Assembly: GCF_022601715.1 (NCBI RefSeq)
Contig: NZ_JAKVIM010000004.1
Coordinates: forward strand, 1 to 64,000
DNA from: Acinetobacter zhairuonensis
Lineage (GTDB): Bacteria > Pseudomonadota > Gammaproteobacteria > Pseudomonadales > Moraxellaceae
Reading direction: 5' to 3'
Length of the DNA stretch: 64,000 nt
Every line of letters starts with the position of its first letter. Positions within the stretch are counted from its first letter, which is position 1. Under the pieces are notes generated by a model. The model saw only the letters and a program-made list of their open reading frames with translations. It had not been told where the DNA came from and ran no database searches. Both the position numbers and the translations under genes were made by a program. This document shows positions 27,659-37,758 of the stretch, piece after piece.

Positions 27659-27682
27659 GCCGTCATCGCCAGCTGCATGCCC

Positions 27683-28147
27683 TCAATACTCGCCCATTTC
27701 GATACGGCGGGTCAGTTGTTCCAGACGATCGACTTTCTGATTTTGCGGCAAAACACGACACACCATTTCAGCGGTGTAGTCCACTGCAGTATTCGGAATA
27801 ATCGGGCGAGTCTGACTGGCAGCATAATTCTGGCTACTCATTAAGGAACCATTTTTTTTGAAATTGGCAGAAGAACGAATGCTGTATTGTTCACTGTCGC
27901 AGCCCACACGGTATAACGCCAAGGAATAATCCCCCAGCTCCAGACCATCTTTTTCTTTATCATTTTTAATTAGATACTTAACCCAGTATTCGACCTCATT
28001 GCTCTTGGCATCAAGAACTTTGACCCGATTAAAATCGACATAAATGAATTGCGAGCGATCATAATTTGCATTGACAAAAGTCCAGTCGGCAGATGCAAAT
28101 ACACTCCAAAATAAACTGAGAAAACTCATCAGCACACGATTTAACAC
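27683..28147 (-). CDS. Secreted protein resembling surface-adhesin protein E
   Basis: 154 residues with a signal peptide (cleavage after SVFASA). The mature region has WTFVNANYDRSQFIYVD and VEYWVKYLIKNDKEKDG, a beta-rich pattern like the Adhesin_E family of small exported proteins, and two cysteines (about 103 and 135) that may form a disulphide. The family assignment is tentative. Confidence 0.6.
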   Translation of the reverse strand: MLNRVLMSFLSLFWSVFASADWTFVNANYDRSQFIYVDFNRVKVLDAKSNEVEYWVKYLIKNDKEKDGLELGDYSLALYRVGCDSEQYSIRSSANFKKNGSLMSSQNYAASQTRPIIPNTAVDYTAEMVCRVLPQNQKVDRLEQLTRRIEMGEY

Positions 28148-28325
28148 AATACTATCCCCCCAGATAGACGCAAGGGATTATAGCAACTCCATGGCTTGAA
28201 TCACACAACAAAATCAACCTAAATAACTGAAATAATTAAATTAATATAATTTTTATTCCAAAACTTCCCGCACAGATTCAGCATCAATCTCATACTGTTC
28301 CACACTCCATAGCAGACTATGTGGA

Positions 28326-29234
28326 TTATTTAGCACCCTGATGACAGACCATTTGTAACATGCTGGCAAAATTAATTGCCAGTTGTGTTGCCAAATGCTG
28401 CTTATAAATGACCGCCAGCCCAACCCTGGGCGCAGGATCGGCGAAAGAACGATACACCACCCCCTGAATTTGTAGTTGTTGTGAAGATTCGGGCACCATC
28501 GACACGCCCAGATTCGCTGCCACCAACGATAAAATCGACACGATTTGTGGTGCACTCTGACCCATTTTCGGTTCAAATCCCGCCTGCTGACAGGCATCTG
28601 TAATCGCATCATACAAGCCTGCACTGACACTGCGCGGTGACACAATCAACTCTTGATTGCTTAAGCATGCCACCTGTAACGGCTGCTCCCCATGTGCCAG
28701 ATCACGGCGCACAGAAACTGCGGCAATTAAGGCTTCGTCCAGTAAATGTTGCATGGCTAAACTGGCATGAATTTGTTTGGGTGGACGAATGATCGCGATA
28801 TCCAGTCGGTCTTCCAGTACATAATCAATCAATTTAAGTGAGTTGGCTTCTTCCAGTTTTAAACCTACTTTCGGATACTGCTGCTGATAACGACGAATAC
28901 TTTCGGGAATCAGCGGATTCAGCATGGAGGTGCCCGTAAAACCAAGGCGCAGCTGCCCTACTTCACCATTGGAGACATGTCGTGCCAACTGAATGGCATC
29001 CTCCAATTGATGTTGCAGCGGTTCCACCGCTGTGAGAAAGGCTTGTCCAACTTCGGTCAGTACCACCCCTTGCGAAGTCCGTAAAAACAGCTCTGCACCA
29101 ATACAATCTTCCAAATCGCGAATTTGCATACTTAAAGGCGGTTGGCTCATGCACAAGCGTTGTGCCGCGCGGGTAAAGTTTTTTTCTTCTGCCACGGTTA
29201 AGAAATAGCGGATATGACGCAGTTCAATATTCAT
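28326..29234 (-). CDS. LysR-family transcriptional regulator
   Basis: 302 residues. HTH FTRAAQRLCMSQPPLSMQIRDLE at about 17-40 is of the BenM/CatM/HcaR type, followed by the substrate-binding domain. It is divergent from an MFS transporter gene (115 bp between starts), which is its likely target. The palindrome TATAGCTATA at 29247-29256 lies in the shared promoter region. Confidence 0.9.
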   Translation of the reverse strand: MNIELRHIRYFLTVAEEKNFTRAAQRLCMSQPPLSMQIRDLEDCIGAELFLRTSQGVVLTEVGQAFLTAVEPLQHQLEDAIQLARHVSNGEVGQLRLGFTGTSMLNPLIPESIRRYQQQYPKVGLKLEEANSLKLIDYVLEDRLDIAIIRPPKQIHASLAMQHLLDEALIAAVSVRRDLAHGEQPLQVACLSNQELIVSPRSVSAGLYDAITDACQQAGFEPKMGQSAPQIVSILSLVAANLGVSMVPESSQQLQIQGVVYRSFADPAPRVGLAVIYKQHLATQLAINFASMLQMVCHQGAK

Positions 29235-29349
29235 ATATCAAACATATATAGCTATAGACTCAAATATATTAGAAAGATAACCACACCACTGCTAGGCTTA
29301 TTCTGTAATTGAACATAACCACCAAACCTTTTGGCGACTGGAAATTCAA

Positions 29350-30594
29350 ATGCTCAGCCCTGTCTCATCAAGCCAAGAACTTGCCCCCATCCCACCTCAC
29401 TCCGACTCTTGGATTCAATCAGGGACAACCACTTATTACCGTGCAGGGCTTGCCCTGTTCTTGGTCGGGTTTGCCAGTTTCTCTTTGATTTACTGTGTGC
29501 AACCGCTACTGCCTGCATTTACTAAAACTTTTGCGGTCAGTCCTGCCAACAGCGCACTCGCCTTGTCTCTCACCACTGCCTTTTTAGCCGTTTCAATTGT
29601 ACTGTCTAGTGCATTTTCACAGGCTTTAGGACGTCGCAATGTGATTTTCATTTCTATGGCGTGTGCAGCCGCACTGAATATTTTGGCCATGTTTATTCCA
29701 AACTGGCACGCCTTCCTCGTGACACGCGCACTGCAAGGCTTTGTACTGGGTGGGGTTCCTGCCGTGACCATGGCATGGATTGCCGAAGAAATGGACCCGA
29801 AAGCTTTGGCACAAACCATGGGACTGTATATTGCAGGCACCGCTTTTGGTGGCATGATGGGACGCGTCGGCATGGGCATGCTGATTGAATGGATCAACTG
29901 GCAAACCGCACTGGGTGTATTGGGCATGCTGTGCTTGCTCTGTGCATTCGGCTTTCTATATTTACTGCCCCCTTCACGCCATTTTGTCGTAAAAAAAGGG
30001 CTGAATTTAAATTTTCACCTGCAGGCATGGTGGTCGCATCTCCGTCATCCCGCGCTACTGCGTCTTTATGTGCTCGGTTTTGTCTTGACCAGTATTTTTG
30101 TGACCTTGTTTAATTACATTACCTTCCGGTTAGATGCCGCACCCTACTTTCTCAGCCAAACCCAAATCAGCCTGATTTTTCTGTCTTATAGTTTGGGGAT
30201 GGTGTCTTCATCTCTAGCTGGTCGACTGGCACAGCATTTTGGTCGGCAAAATATGGTCATTCTCGGCTTTATTTGTATGGGATTGGGGATTATCTTGACC
30301 TTGGCACAGAACCTGTGGGCGATTATTTTCGGCATCGCCTTGATTACCGCAGGCTTTTTTATTGCCCATGCCTTGTGTAGTGGTTTAGTCGGTGCAGCAG
30401 CCCAAGACAATAAAGGACACGCCACCTCGTTGTATTTACTATTTTACTACCTCGGTTCTAGCATTATTGGTTCGGCTGGAGGCTGGTTCTGGTTACATGC
30501 AGGATGGTTAGGTGTTGTACTGCTGGCACTGCTCTTAGTACTGGCAGGGATTGGACTCTGCCTTCTCAAGATTCGCTCGTCCCATCTCGCCTAA
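29350..30594 (+). CDS. YnfM-like major facilitator transporter
   Basis: 414 residues, 12 membrane segments, with an MFS loop around SQALGRRNVIF. It matches E. coli YnfM along its length (YCVQPLLPAF, GLYIAGTAFGGMMGR, LYLLFYYLGSSI). The substrate is unknown; related proteins are put among arabinose/drug-type exporters. Probably under the divergent LysR protein. Confidence 0.88.
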   Translation: MLSPVSSSQELAPIPPHSDSWIQSGTTTYYRAGLALFLVGFASFSLIYCVQPLLPAFTKTFAVSPANSALALSLTTAFLAVSIVLSSAFSQALGRRNVIFISMACAAALNILAMFIPNWHAFLVTRALQGFVLGGVPAVTMAWIAEEMDPKALAQTMGLYIAGTAFGGMMGRVGMGMLIEWINWQTALGVLGMLCLLCAFGFLYLLPPSRHFVVKKGLNLNFHLQAWWSHLRHPALLRLYVLGFVLTSIFVTLFNYITFRLDAAPYFLSQTQISLIFLSYSLGMVSSSLAGRLAQHFGRQNMVILGFICMGLGIILTLAQNLWAIIFGIALITAGFFIAHALCSGLVGAAAQDNKGHATSLYLLFYYLGSSIIGSAGGWFWLHAGWLGVVLLALLLVLAGIGLCLLKIRSSHLA

Positions 30595-30867
30595 GTATTC
30601 TTCAGTGATCGTTCAAGGACCGCCTTACCATTATGTTACGTTGATTTATGGCACCCTTGAATCAAATAGGTCCAATATGCACATTTAAAACAAAATAGCG
30701 GGACATGAACAAATGCCTGTCTGCAAGCCACTTTAGTCGAGACTGGTAAAAGGATGAAAACTTGCGTGTATCGCCTAAAATCGCCTTAATTTTATATGGA
30801 AAAAGAGAATGGAGAGTGGCTTGGACTCAATTCAACATTCTAAATATTCGATCGTTCATTTTTTGGC
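30595..30867. other. Non-coding stretch before tRNA-Thr
   Basis: No reading frame, terminator or repeat that I can support between the MFS gene and the tRNA promoter. Confidence 0.5.
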
Positions 30868-30895
30868 TTGCATTCAAAACAACTTAATGTAAAAT
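30868..30895 (+). promoter_or_regulatory. Promoter of tRNA-Thr
   Basis: TTGCAT (30868-30873), 16 bp, TAAAAT (30890-30895), with the mature tRNA beginning 15 bp later. Confidence 0.65.
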
Positions 30896-30909
30896 GCACA
30901 GCACAAGAT

Positions 30910-30985
<76 letters not shown>

Positions 30986-30993
30986 TCTTACTT

Positions 30994-31026
30994 AAGCTCA
31001 CTATTTATAGTGGGCTTTTGTTGTTT
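30994..31026 (+). terminator. Terminator after tRNA-Thr
   Basis: AAGCTCACTAT/ATAGTGGGCTT (one G-T pair), followed by TTG and a T-rich run. Confidence 0.7.
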
Positions 31027-31041
31027 TTAAACCTGCATTTT

Positions 31042-31881
31042 TTATTTCTTCTGTGCCGTCACTTGCACATACTGTACTACGCCTTGTTCAGCAAGTTTCT
31101 GACATAATTTCGCAGTCATCTTTATTTTGACCAAATCTAGCGTCGTATATTGCTCGACTGAGTCTTGAGATATCGCCTGCTGCTGGATATAACCCGCAAA
31201 GCCAGCCAAGACAGGTTCAGATAAATCTTCAATCTGAATAAATTCAAATCCTGCTTGCGCTAACTGTTGCTGCAGCGAAATTTGATCGGGCAACTGTTTT
31301 AAATTCACATCCGCAGCTTTAAGTAGCAATGCCAATTGCATTTTATCCACGGCATTTGAATTCAAAAATTTCGGACTTAACATCAAGTAATGAAATGCTA
31401 AACGCCCTTTTGAATTCAAAACGGGAGACACTGCTGTTAAAAATGAATTCAAACTGCTGTGATAGGCAGCATCAATACACAACACCACATCAAAGTGTTG
31501 AGGAAAGGTGATCTGTTTTAAATTCAAAAAGGATTGGCAGTAAATATTTTGCGGCTTAGGAAAGATGGCTTGAATGCGTTGTACACATTCGGCTTGCAGT
31601 TCGACTGCGGTAAGGTGTTGGATCTGGTAGTACTGTTGCCAATGCAACACGCTTGCCCCTTGCCCGCAACCCAAATCCAGCACATGATCAGACGCAGTTA
31701 ATTGCACACTGTCTGCCAGATGATTAGCAAGGGCACGGCAAGCCTCGGGATAGGTCTGCGCTGTGGCAGACCAATAGCCCAAATTGCTCCAAGCCAGTTC
31801 GCTGCTGTCTCCTAATAATGCTGCATTAATTGCATATTTATGTTGCGAGAATGTTGAGCGAAGCTGGTGGAGCCATTTCAT
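31042..31881 (-). CDS. Class I SAM-dependent methyltransferase
   Basis: About 279 residues. SAM-binding motif I is HVLDLGCGQGASV near residue 70, followed by an acidic motif II (AVELQAE). ATG 31881 lies seven bases after the stop of the FAD-oxidoreductase gene. A TTG at 31911 inside that gene is less likely. The pairing with a FAD enzyme recalls gene pairs that modify lipids such as cyclopropane fatty acids, but this is inference. Confidence 0.82.
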   Translation of the reverse strand: MKWLHQLRSTFSQHKYAINAALLGDSSELAWSNLGYWSATAQTYPEACRALANHLADSVQLTASDHVLDLGCGQGASVLHWQQYYQIQHLTAVELQAECVQRIQAIFPKPQNIYCQSFLNLKQITFPQHFDVVLCIDAAYHSSLNSFLTAVSPVLNSKGRLAFHYLMLSPKFLNSNAVDKMQLALLLKAADVNLKQLPDQISLQQQLAQAGFEFIQIEDLSEPVLAGFAGYIQQQAISQDSVEQYTTLDLVKIKMTAKLCQKLAEQGVVQYVQVTAQKK

Positions 31882-31888
31882 GATTGAC

Positions 31889-33187
31889 TTAGTAGCCGAG
31901 TTGCGGAGCAACCTCTACTTTAGGCTTTAAGCCCACGAACGGCAATGGTGCACCAAAAATCTCGGCAATATTCATGGCTGAAGTCACCGCAGATTCCAAG
32001 ATTGGTAAACCGTCACACGACCAAGAACCACAATAGAACACTTTGCGATCGGCTTGCTTGTGTCGTTCTTGCAACTGCGTATTCAATGCCACAGTTTCAG
32101 AGTTCACCACCGCACGGGTCAAGGTCACACTGGAAATGATCTTTTTCGGATCAATTTCAGTCACAGGACGCCAAGTTTGGAACACAGGATTTTTACCCAC
32201 AAGGCTTGGTTCAACCGCATTTAACCAGACCGTGAATTGCTGACGGGTAAACTTACGATCCATCATATAGCTCAATACCGCCCAGTCTTTACGCTTTGGT
32301 GGCATCACAGACGTGTCGGTATGAATGACCAATTGACCTTGTTCAAATTTGAATTGCTTCAGCAAATCAATATCATCTTTAAACTGATCTTGATCGAGGA
32401 AAGTGTCAATTTTGTTGGTTGGAGTGGCAATCACCGCACGGTCAAACTGGTAAGTTTCACCTGCAGAGTTTTCAACCTGCACTTTATCGCCTTGCTGTTT
32501 CACATGGGTAATGGCAGAACCACTGCGAATCTCGATGCCTTGAATCAGCTTATCCACCAGCGCTGGCGTGCCACCCTGCATACGTAATAGCGCATCGCCA
32601 TCGGTCAATTGACGCAAGAAGGTCAATAATGGTTTTGCTGGCCAGTCACCAATGGTTTTCGGGTTACAGGTACAGATGGTGTACAACACTGGCATTACTG
32701 CACCGTGCCAGAACACTTCTTCAATATCGTTCTGGTTAATGAATTCAGCCAGCGTGATATCTTGATTGTCTGATTTAAAGAATTGTGAAATGGCGGTTTT
32801 CAGTTGCAACATGCCTTTCACTAAACGCCAACCGTACTGCTTAATGCCTTTACGGTTATTGATGATTGGGAAATTGCCAATACGGGTACGCGTCGTGGTT
32901 AACCACGTTTCAGTTTTGTCTTCAAATAACCAGCTACATGCCATATAAGTACGTACTGGAAAAGTTTGAATGCCTAAATAGGTGGCTAAACTTAAGGTAT
33001 TTTTCCACAAATGCGGATTCATGACACGTAAAGGCGCATCAATCAATCCACCCTCAAACTCGGTACTGTGACTATCCATTCCACGGCCTGGTAAGGCTTC
33101 AAAAATTGTAATGTTATGTCCAGCATCTTTAAGAATTCTCGCGGTAGCCAGCCCAGCCATGCCACTACCAATAACTGCAATATCCAA
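31889..33187 (-). CDS. FAD-dependent amine-oxidase-fold oxidoreductase
   Basis: 432 residues starting at once with the dinucleotide-binding motif AVIGSGMAGLATA (3-16). It has an NAD(P)-binding-8/flavin amine oxidase fold and a C-terminal FAD segment YCGSWSCDGLPILESAVTSA. It belongs to the group often placed next to fatty-acyl methyltransferases; no substrate can be named. Upstream gene of a two-gene unit with the methyltransferase. Confidence 0.8.
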   Translation of the reverse strand: MDIAVIGSGMAGLATARILKDAGHNITIFEALPGRGMDSHSTEFEGGLIDAPLRVMNPHLWKNTLSLATYLGIQTFPVRTYMACSWLFEDKTETWLTTTRTRIGNFPIINNRKGIKQYGWRLVKGMLQLKTAISQFFKSDNQDITLAEFINQNDIEEVFWHGAVMPVLYTICTCNPKTIGDWPAKPLLTFLRQLTDGDALLRMQGGTPALVDKLIQGIEIRSGSAITHVKQQGDKVQVENSAGETYQFDRAVIATPTNKIDTFLDQDQFKDDIDLLKQFKFEQGQLVIHTDTSVMPPKRKDWAVLSYMMDRKFTRQQFTVWLNAVEPSLVGKNPVFQTWRPVTEIDPKKIISSVTLTRAVVNSETVALNTQLQERHKQADRKVFYCGSWSCDGLPILESAVTSAMNIAEIFGAPLPFVGLKPKVEVAPQLGY

Positions 33188-33552
33188 AGTTATTATCCGT
33201 CAGTTACACATTAAGGAAATTATGTACCAAGGGCAGACAAAACAGACTATTAAAAAGTGCCAGATTCCGCGCTTTTAAAATTCGCTAACAAAATAGTTTA
33301 ATACCGTATTTTTGATTCTATTTTTATGCCTATTTTTTAAATAAACTCTTTTTTTAAATTACTAATATTTTATTTTTTGTTTAAAATTAGTTAATTATAT
33401 TAACCAATATTTTACCATATATTTTACAAACACAAGGAAAGAAGGTATCATACGCCACATAAAAATGATAATTTCATCACACTATACAAAGTAGGGCACT
33501 ATGCAAATCTAATTCACAACATTGGTGTCACCCAGAACAAAACTTACAGCGC
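33188..33552. other. AT-rich intergenic stretch
   Basis: Very AT-rich promoter-like DNA before the FAD-oxidoreductase gene, with no frame, hairpin or repeat that can be supported. Confidence 0.5.
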
Positions 33553-33586
33553 AAAAAGCCCCGATTCACCTCGGGGCTTCTTCTTT
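33553..33586 (-). terminator. Terminator of the pirin gene
   Basis: AAGCCCCGA/TCGGGGCTT (33556-33564, 33571-33579) with loop TTCACC and five A on the left, a T-run on the minus strand. Confidence 0.8.
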
Positions 33587-33625
33587 TTAGATTCATGCGA
33601 AACAACGAAAGAGTGGCTAAATGAT

Positions 33626-34510
33626 TTAGCGCACGCGCTCTTCCACAGGGATTTCACCAAACTTGCCTTGGTTAAAATCTTCAAAAGCCTGAATAATTTC
33701 CTGTTTGGTGTTCATCACGAACGGACCATAACCTTGAATCGGCTCATTTAATGGCTTGCCTGTCAAAATCAGGAATTTGGCATCAGTCACTGCTTCTAGC
33801 TGAATCTGGGCTTCGCCATCATGGGCAAAAAGTACAATCGAGTGATCCAGCACTTTTTGATGACCATTCAACAGCATTTCCCCTTGTAGCACCACCACCA
33901 AGGTGTTGTGATCGACGGGGACAAATACCTGTTCAGTATGCCCTGCTTTTAAAGCAGCATCCCAGACATTGACTGGTGTAAATGTTGAAGCTGCACCAGC
34001 ATGACCTGCATATTCACCTGCAATCACCCGCAAATGCCCTGCATCATCTGCAAAGTGAATGACAGGAATCTGCTCGGCTTGAATGGCTTGATATTGAGGT
34101 GCCGTCATTTTATTGGCGGCAGGTAAATTCACCCACAACTGTACCATTTCAAACAAACCACCTTGCGCTGCAAATTCGCTCGAATGAAACTCTTCGTGCA
34201 CCAAGCCCGAACCTGCGGTCATCCACTGCACATCACCCGTTTGAATCGTGCCACCACCGCCACTGGAATCTTTATGTGTCACCGCACCTCGGTAAGCAAT
34301 AGTCACCGTTTCAAAACCACGATGTGGATGAGAACCTACACCATGTTGTGCAGTCGTCGCTTTGAATTCATAAGGCGCAGCATAATCCAGTAACAAGAAT
34401 GGGCTAATCGCCTGTCCTAAACGGTCATATGAAAACAGGTTTCTGACTGGGAAACCATCACCGACCCAATGCATATTTTGGTTACGGTACACGCCTGTAA
34501 TTTTTTTCAT
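33626..34510 (-). CDS. Pirin-family bicupin protein
   Basis: About 294 residues with the N-terminal pirin cupin. The metal-binding set is visible in GSHPHRGFETVTI and GLVHEEFHS. Bacterial pirins such as YhhW can oxidise quercetin, but the role here is unknown. AGGAG lies seven bases before ATG 34510. It is divergent from the YcaC-like gene. Confidence 0.9.
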   Translation of the reverse strand: MKKITGVYRNQNMHWVGDGFPVRNLFSYDRLGQAISPFLLLDYAAPYEFKATTAQHGVGSHPHRGFETVTIAYRGAVTHKDSSGGGGTIQTGDVQWMTAGSGLVHEEFHSSEFAAQGGLFEMVQLWVNLPAANKMTAPQYQAIQAEQIPVIHFADDAGHLRVIAGEYAGHAGAASTFTPVNVWDAALKAGHTEQVFVPVDHNTLVVVLQGEMLLNGHQKVLDHSIVLFAHDGEAQIQLEAVTDAKFLILTGKPLNEPIQGYGPFVMNTKQEIIQAFEDFNQGKFGEIPVEERVR

Positions 34511-34806
34511 TTCAAAACTCCTATCTCTAGGATTTAACATCTGGTCATGTTAAGTGTTTTAAAGTGTGATACCTAGCCAGCCAATGCAATACACCATTCT
34601 ATTTTTAAAACAATCTAAACTAGATGCATCTTTTGTCGCAAAAGTACCAAATATAACAAAATACGATCAAGAAAAAGACAATCCTTAACAACCATACAGA
34701 TTAAGCTCAAATGGCTATTTCCACCAAAACAACAAAAAAGTAGCCAAATTTAAGATTATGAATATTTTGGCGTAGACCACTTAAAAGACAGACAAGGAAT
34801 CAGACC

Positions 34807-35433
34807 ATGGGCACTCCCTATATTCGTTTAGAAAAAGACAATGCTGCCGTACTCTTAGTAGATCATCAGACAGGGTTACTGTCACTGGTACGTGACATCG
34901 ATCCCGATAAATTTAGAAATGATGTGCTGGCTTTGGCTGATGCAGCCAAATATTTCAACTTACCCACGATTCTCACCACCAGTTTTGAAAATGGTCCAAA
35001 CGGTCCACTCCTTCCAGAATTAAAAGCTATGTTTCCTGATGCGCCTTATATTGCCCGACCAGGACAGATCAATGCTTGGGACAATGCCGATTTTGTTCAG
35101 GCAGTCAAAGCGACAGGGAAAAAACAACTGATTATTGCGGGTGTGGTGACCGAGGTCTGTGTGGCTTTTCCAGCCCTATCGGCACTTGCTGAAGATTTTG
35201 AAGTCTTTGTCATTAGCGATGCTTCAGGCACGTTTAATGCCCTGACCCGCGATGCAGCATGGGAACGCATGTCACAAGCTGGTGCGCAACTGATGACTTG
35301 GTTTGGCATGGCTTGTGAATTGCATCGTGATTGGCGCAATGATATTGAAGGCTTGGGAACTTTATTCTCGAACCATATTCCTGACTATCGTAATTTAATG
35401 ATTAGTTTTGATCAAAATCATCGACAAAAATAA
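34807..35433 (+). CDS. ycaC: YcaC-like isochorismatase-family hydrolase
   Basis: 208 residues, very close to E. coli YcaC throughout. Catalytic triad: Asp in LLVDHQTGLLS, Lys in GKKQLIIAG and Cys in GVVTEVCVAFPALSAL. YcaC forms an octameric ring hydrolase of unknown physiological substrate. AAGGAA precedes the start. Confidence 0.92.
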   Translation: MGTPYIRLEKDNAAVLLVDHQTGLLSLVRDIDPDKFRNDVLALADAAKYFNLPTILTTSFENGPNGPLLPELKAMFPDAPYIARPGQINAWDNADFVQAVKATGKKQLIIAGVVTEVCVAFPALSALAEDFEVFVISDASGTFNALTRDAAWERMSQAGAQLMTWFGMACELHRDWRNDIEGLGTLFSNHIPDYRNLMISFDQNHRQK

Positions 35434-35466
35434 TGCCCTCATAGCTTAGACAGCAAAGTGATCGCA

Positions 35467-35498
35467 AAAAAATCCAGAACCTCAGTTCTGGATTTTTT
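35467..35498. terminator. Bidirectional terminator
   Basis: Stem AAAAAATCCAGAAC/GTTCTGGATTTTTT with loop CTCA, between the ycaC-like gene and ahpC. Confidence 0.92.
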
Positions 35499-35518
35499 AA
35501 ATTCAAAGTGTTTTCGAC

Positions 35519-36082
35519 TTAGATTTTACCAATCAAATCAATCGAAGGCGCCAAAGTCGCATCACCTTCTTTCCATTTTGCAGGACAAACTTCGCCTGGG
35601 TGTGCATGGACATACTGTGCCGCTTTAACTTTACGCAATAATTCTTGCGCATCACGACCGACACCACCTGCATTGATTTCAATAATCTGGATTTTCCCTT
35701 CAGGATCAATCACGAAAGTACCACGATCTGCCAGACCGTCGGCTTCAATCAGCACTTCAAAGTTTTTCGCCAACACCCAAGTCGGATCGCCAATCATGCT
35801 GTACTGAATTTTCTTAATTTCTTCAGAACTGTCATGCCAAGCCTTATGCGTGAAATGGGTATCGGTCGACACTGAGTAAATTTCTACACCCATGTTTTGG
35901 AATTCAGCATAGTGATCAGCTAAATCGCCTAACTCAGTTGGACATACAAAAGTGAAATCGGCAGGATAGAAAAACACCACCGACCATTTGCCATAAAAAT
36001 TCTGTTCAGACACTTGAATAAATTCATCATTTTTATAAGCCGTTGCATTGAATGGTTTGACTTCAGTATTGATTAAACTCAT
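35519..36082 (-). CDS. ahpC: Alkyl hydroperoxide reductase subunit C (typical 2-Cys peroxiredoxin)
   Basis: 187 residues. The peroxidatic cysteine is in [10 protein letters not shown] near residue 47 and the resolving one in GEVCPAKW near 166. It reduces H2O2 and organic peroxides. No ahpF is adjacent. The promoter region carries a dyad that resembles an OxyR site (36150-36190). Confidence 0.96.
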   Translation of the reverse strand: MSLINTEVKPFNATAYKNDEFIQVSEQNFYGKWSVVFFYPADFTFVCPTELGDLADHYAEFQNMGVEIYSVSTDTHFTHKAWHDSSEEIKKIQYSMIGDPTWVLAKNFEVLIEADGLADRGTFVIDPEGKIQIIEINAGGVGRDAQELLRKVKAAQYVHAHPGEVCPAKWKEGDATLAPSIDLIGKI

Positions 36083-36149
36083 GTGTAGTTCCTTAGGTTC
36101 AGTGACTGTGTTTGTTTAACTTGAAACCAAGCATAAGGAATTTAACAAA

Positions 36150-36190
36150 ATAGGTAAAACCGTAGTTTTTCATAATTTTAATCGGTTTTA
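36150..36190. promoter_or_regulatory. Dyad upstream of ahpC, candidate OxyR site
   Basis: Inverted repeat TAAAACCG (36155-36162) and CGGTTTTA (36183-36190). ATAGGTAAAACC at 36150 fits the ATAGnTnnnAnC half of the OxyR motif, and a weaker ATA-nTnnnAnC match begins exactly 22 bases later. It lies 68-108 bp before the ahpC start. Confidence 0.4.
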
Positions 36191-36246
36191 TAGATTTAAA
36201 ATTTAGATGAATTTTTCCTTTTTTATTCTTTTATTCGATACAAATA

Positions 36247-36284
36247 AAAATGCTGGTGACAGCCAAAGCCATCACCAGCATTTT
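36247..36284 (-). terminator. Terminator of gabTD
   Basis: AAAATGCTGGTGA/TCACCAGCATTTT with a 12-base loop and a T-run on the minus strand. Confidence 0.85.
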
Positions 36285-36300
36285 GAAACTGCAGCAAAAA

Positions 36301-37758
36301 TTACGCTGTAGTGTCGGTTACATCGATACACATGTACTTCATTTCTAAGTACTCATCGATGCCCCACTCTGAACCTTCACGACCTAAGCCAGACTGCTTC
36401 ACACCACCAAACGGCGCAACTTCATTGGAAATAGCCCCAGTGTTCACACCGACCATGCCATATTCTAAAGCTTCGCCTACACGCCATTGACGTGCTGCGT
36501 TTTGGGTAAAGATATAGCTAGCCAAACCAAACTCGGTATCATTTGCCATCGCAATTGCTTCTGCTTCCGTTTCAAAGCGGAACAATGGTGCCAATGGACC
36601 AAAGGTTTCTTCCTTCGCCACACGCATGTCTTGCGTTACATCACGCAAAACTGTTGGTTCAAAGAAGGTCTTGCCTAAAGCATGCAATTGACCACCAATC
36701 AGCACTGTCGCACCGTTCGCTTTCGCATCATCAATATGTGATTGCACTTTCGCTACAGCTTTCGCATCAATCAGTGGACCTTGCGTCGAACCTTCGGTAC
36801 GGCCATCACCCACTTTTAATTTTGCTACTTCAGCCACCAAGCGTTCGCACAATGCATCATAAATGCCTGCTTGCACATAGATCCGGTTGGCACAGACACA
36901 CGTTTGACCGCTGTTACGGAATTTGCTCATCATGATGCCTTGTACGGCTTGCTCAAGATTTGCATCATCAAATACGATCACTGGTGCATTACCACCAAGC
37001 TCTAAAGAAAGCTTTTTAATGGTCGGTGCACATTGCTGCATCAAGATACGACCCACTGGTGTCGAACCTGTGAAGCTAAGCTTACGCACCACATCGCTAT
37101 TACACAATGTCTGACCGACTTCAGCAGAATCGCCACTAATGTTCAACAACACATCTTGCGGTAAACCTGCTTGCAATGCCAACACTTCTAAAGCATAAGC
37201 CGTTAACGGCGTTTGTTCCGCTGGTTTCACCAACATTGAACAACCCGCTGCAATAGCTGGTGCTGCTTTACGGGTAATCATCGCAGCGGGGAAGTTCCAC
37301 GGCGTAATTGCTGCGGTCACACCAATCGCTTGCTTGATCACCACCAAACGCTGATGCGCTTGCGTTGGAGAAAGCACGGCACCATCAATACGACGTGCTT
37401 GCTCTGCAAACCAACGGATAAATGATGCGGCATAAGCAATTTCACCACGTGCTTCAAGCAATGGCTTGCCTTGTTCAGCCGTGAGTAACTGTGCCAAGTT
37501 TTCCTTGTGTTCAAGCATCAACTCGTACCATGCCCACAACACATCGGCACGTTGTAAAGCAGTTTGCTTTTTCCATTGTGCTTGTGCGTGTTCAGAACGG
37601 GTAATGGCAGCTTCGACACCAGCACGGTCATAGGTTTTCACCCATGCCAGGCTTTCACCCGTCGCTGCATCTTGAACTTCGATATAGTCACTTGAAGCAG
37701 GTGCTTCAAGTGCAATATCAGGATGTGCTAATAAATATTGCAATCCTTGTTGAATCAT
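36301..37758 (-). CDS. gabD: Succinate-semialdehyde dehydrogenase
   Basis: 485-residue aldehyde dehydrogenase that oxidises succinate semialdehyde to succinate. The active-site glutamate is in LSLELGGNAP and the cysteine in NSGQTCVCANRIYV, as in GabD. The ATG overlaps the gabT stop by four bases (ATGA), so it is coupled to gabT. Confidence 0.95.
   Translation of the reverse strand: MIQQGLQYLLAHPDIALEAPASSDYIEVQDAATGESLAWVKTYDRAGVEAAITRSEHAQAQWKKQTALQRADVLWAWYELMLEHKENLAQLLTAEQGKPLLEARGEIAYAASFIRWFAEQARRIDGAVLSPTQAHQRLVVIKQAIGVTAAITPWNFPAAMITRKAAPAIAAGCSMLVKPAEQTPLTAYALEVLALQAGLPQDVLLNISGDSAEVGQTLCNSDVVRKLSFTGSTPVGRILMQQCAPTIKKLSLELGGNAPVIVFDDANLEQAVQGIMMSKFRNSGQTCVCANRIYVQAGIYDALCERLVAEVAKLKVGDGRTEGSTQGPLIDAKAVAKVQSHIDDAKANGATVLIGGQLHALGKTFFEPTVLRDVTQDMRVAKEETFGPLAPLFRFETEAEAIAMANDTEFGLASYIFTQNAARQWRVGEALEYGMVGVNTGAISNEVAPFGGVKQSGLGREGSEWGIDEYLEMKYMCIDVTDTTA

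Noticed and set aside
28253-28645. 130-codon minus-strand frame at the LysR 3' end
   Set aside because: It is a shifted reading of the LysR gene; only the last ~25 codons lie outside it.
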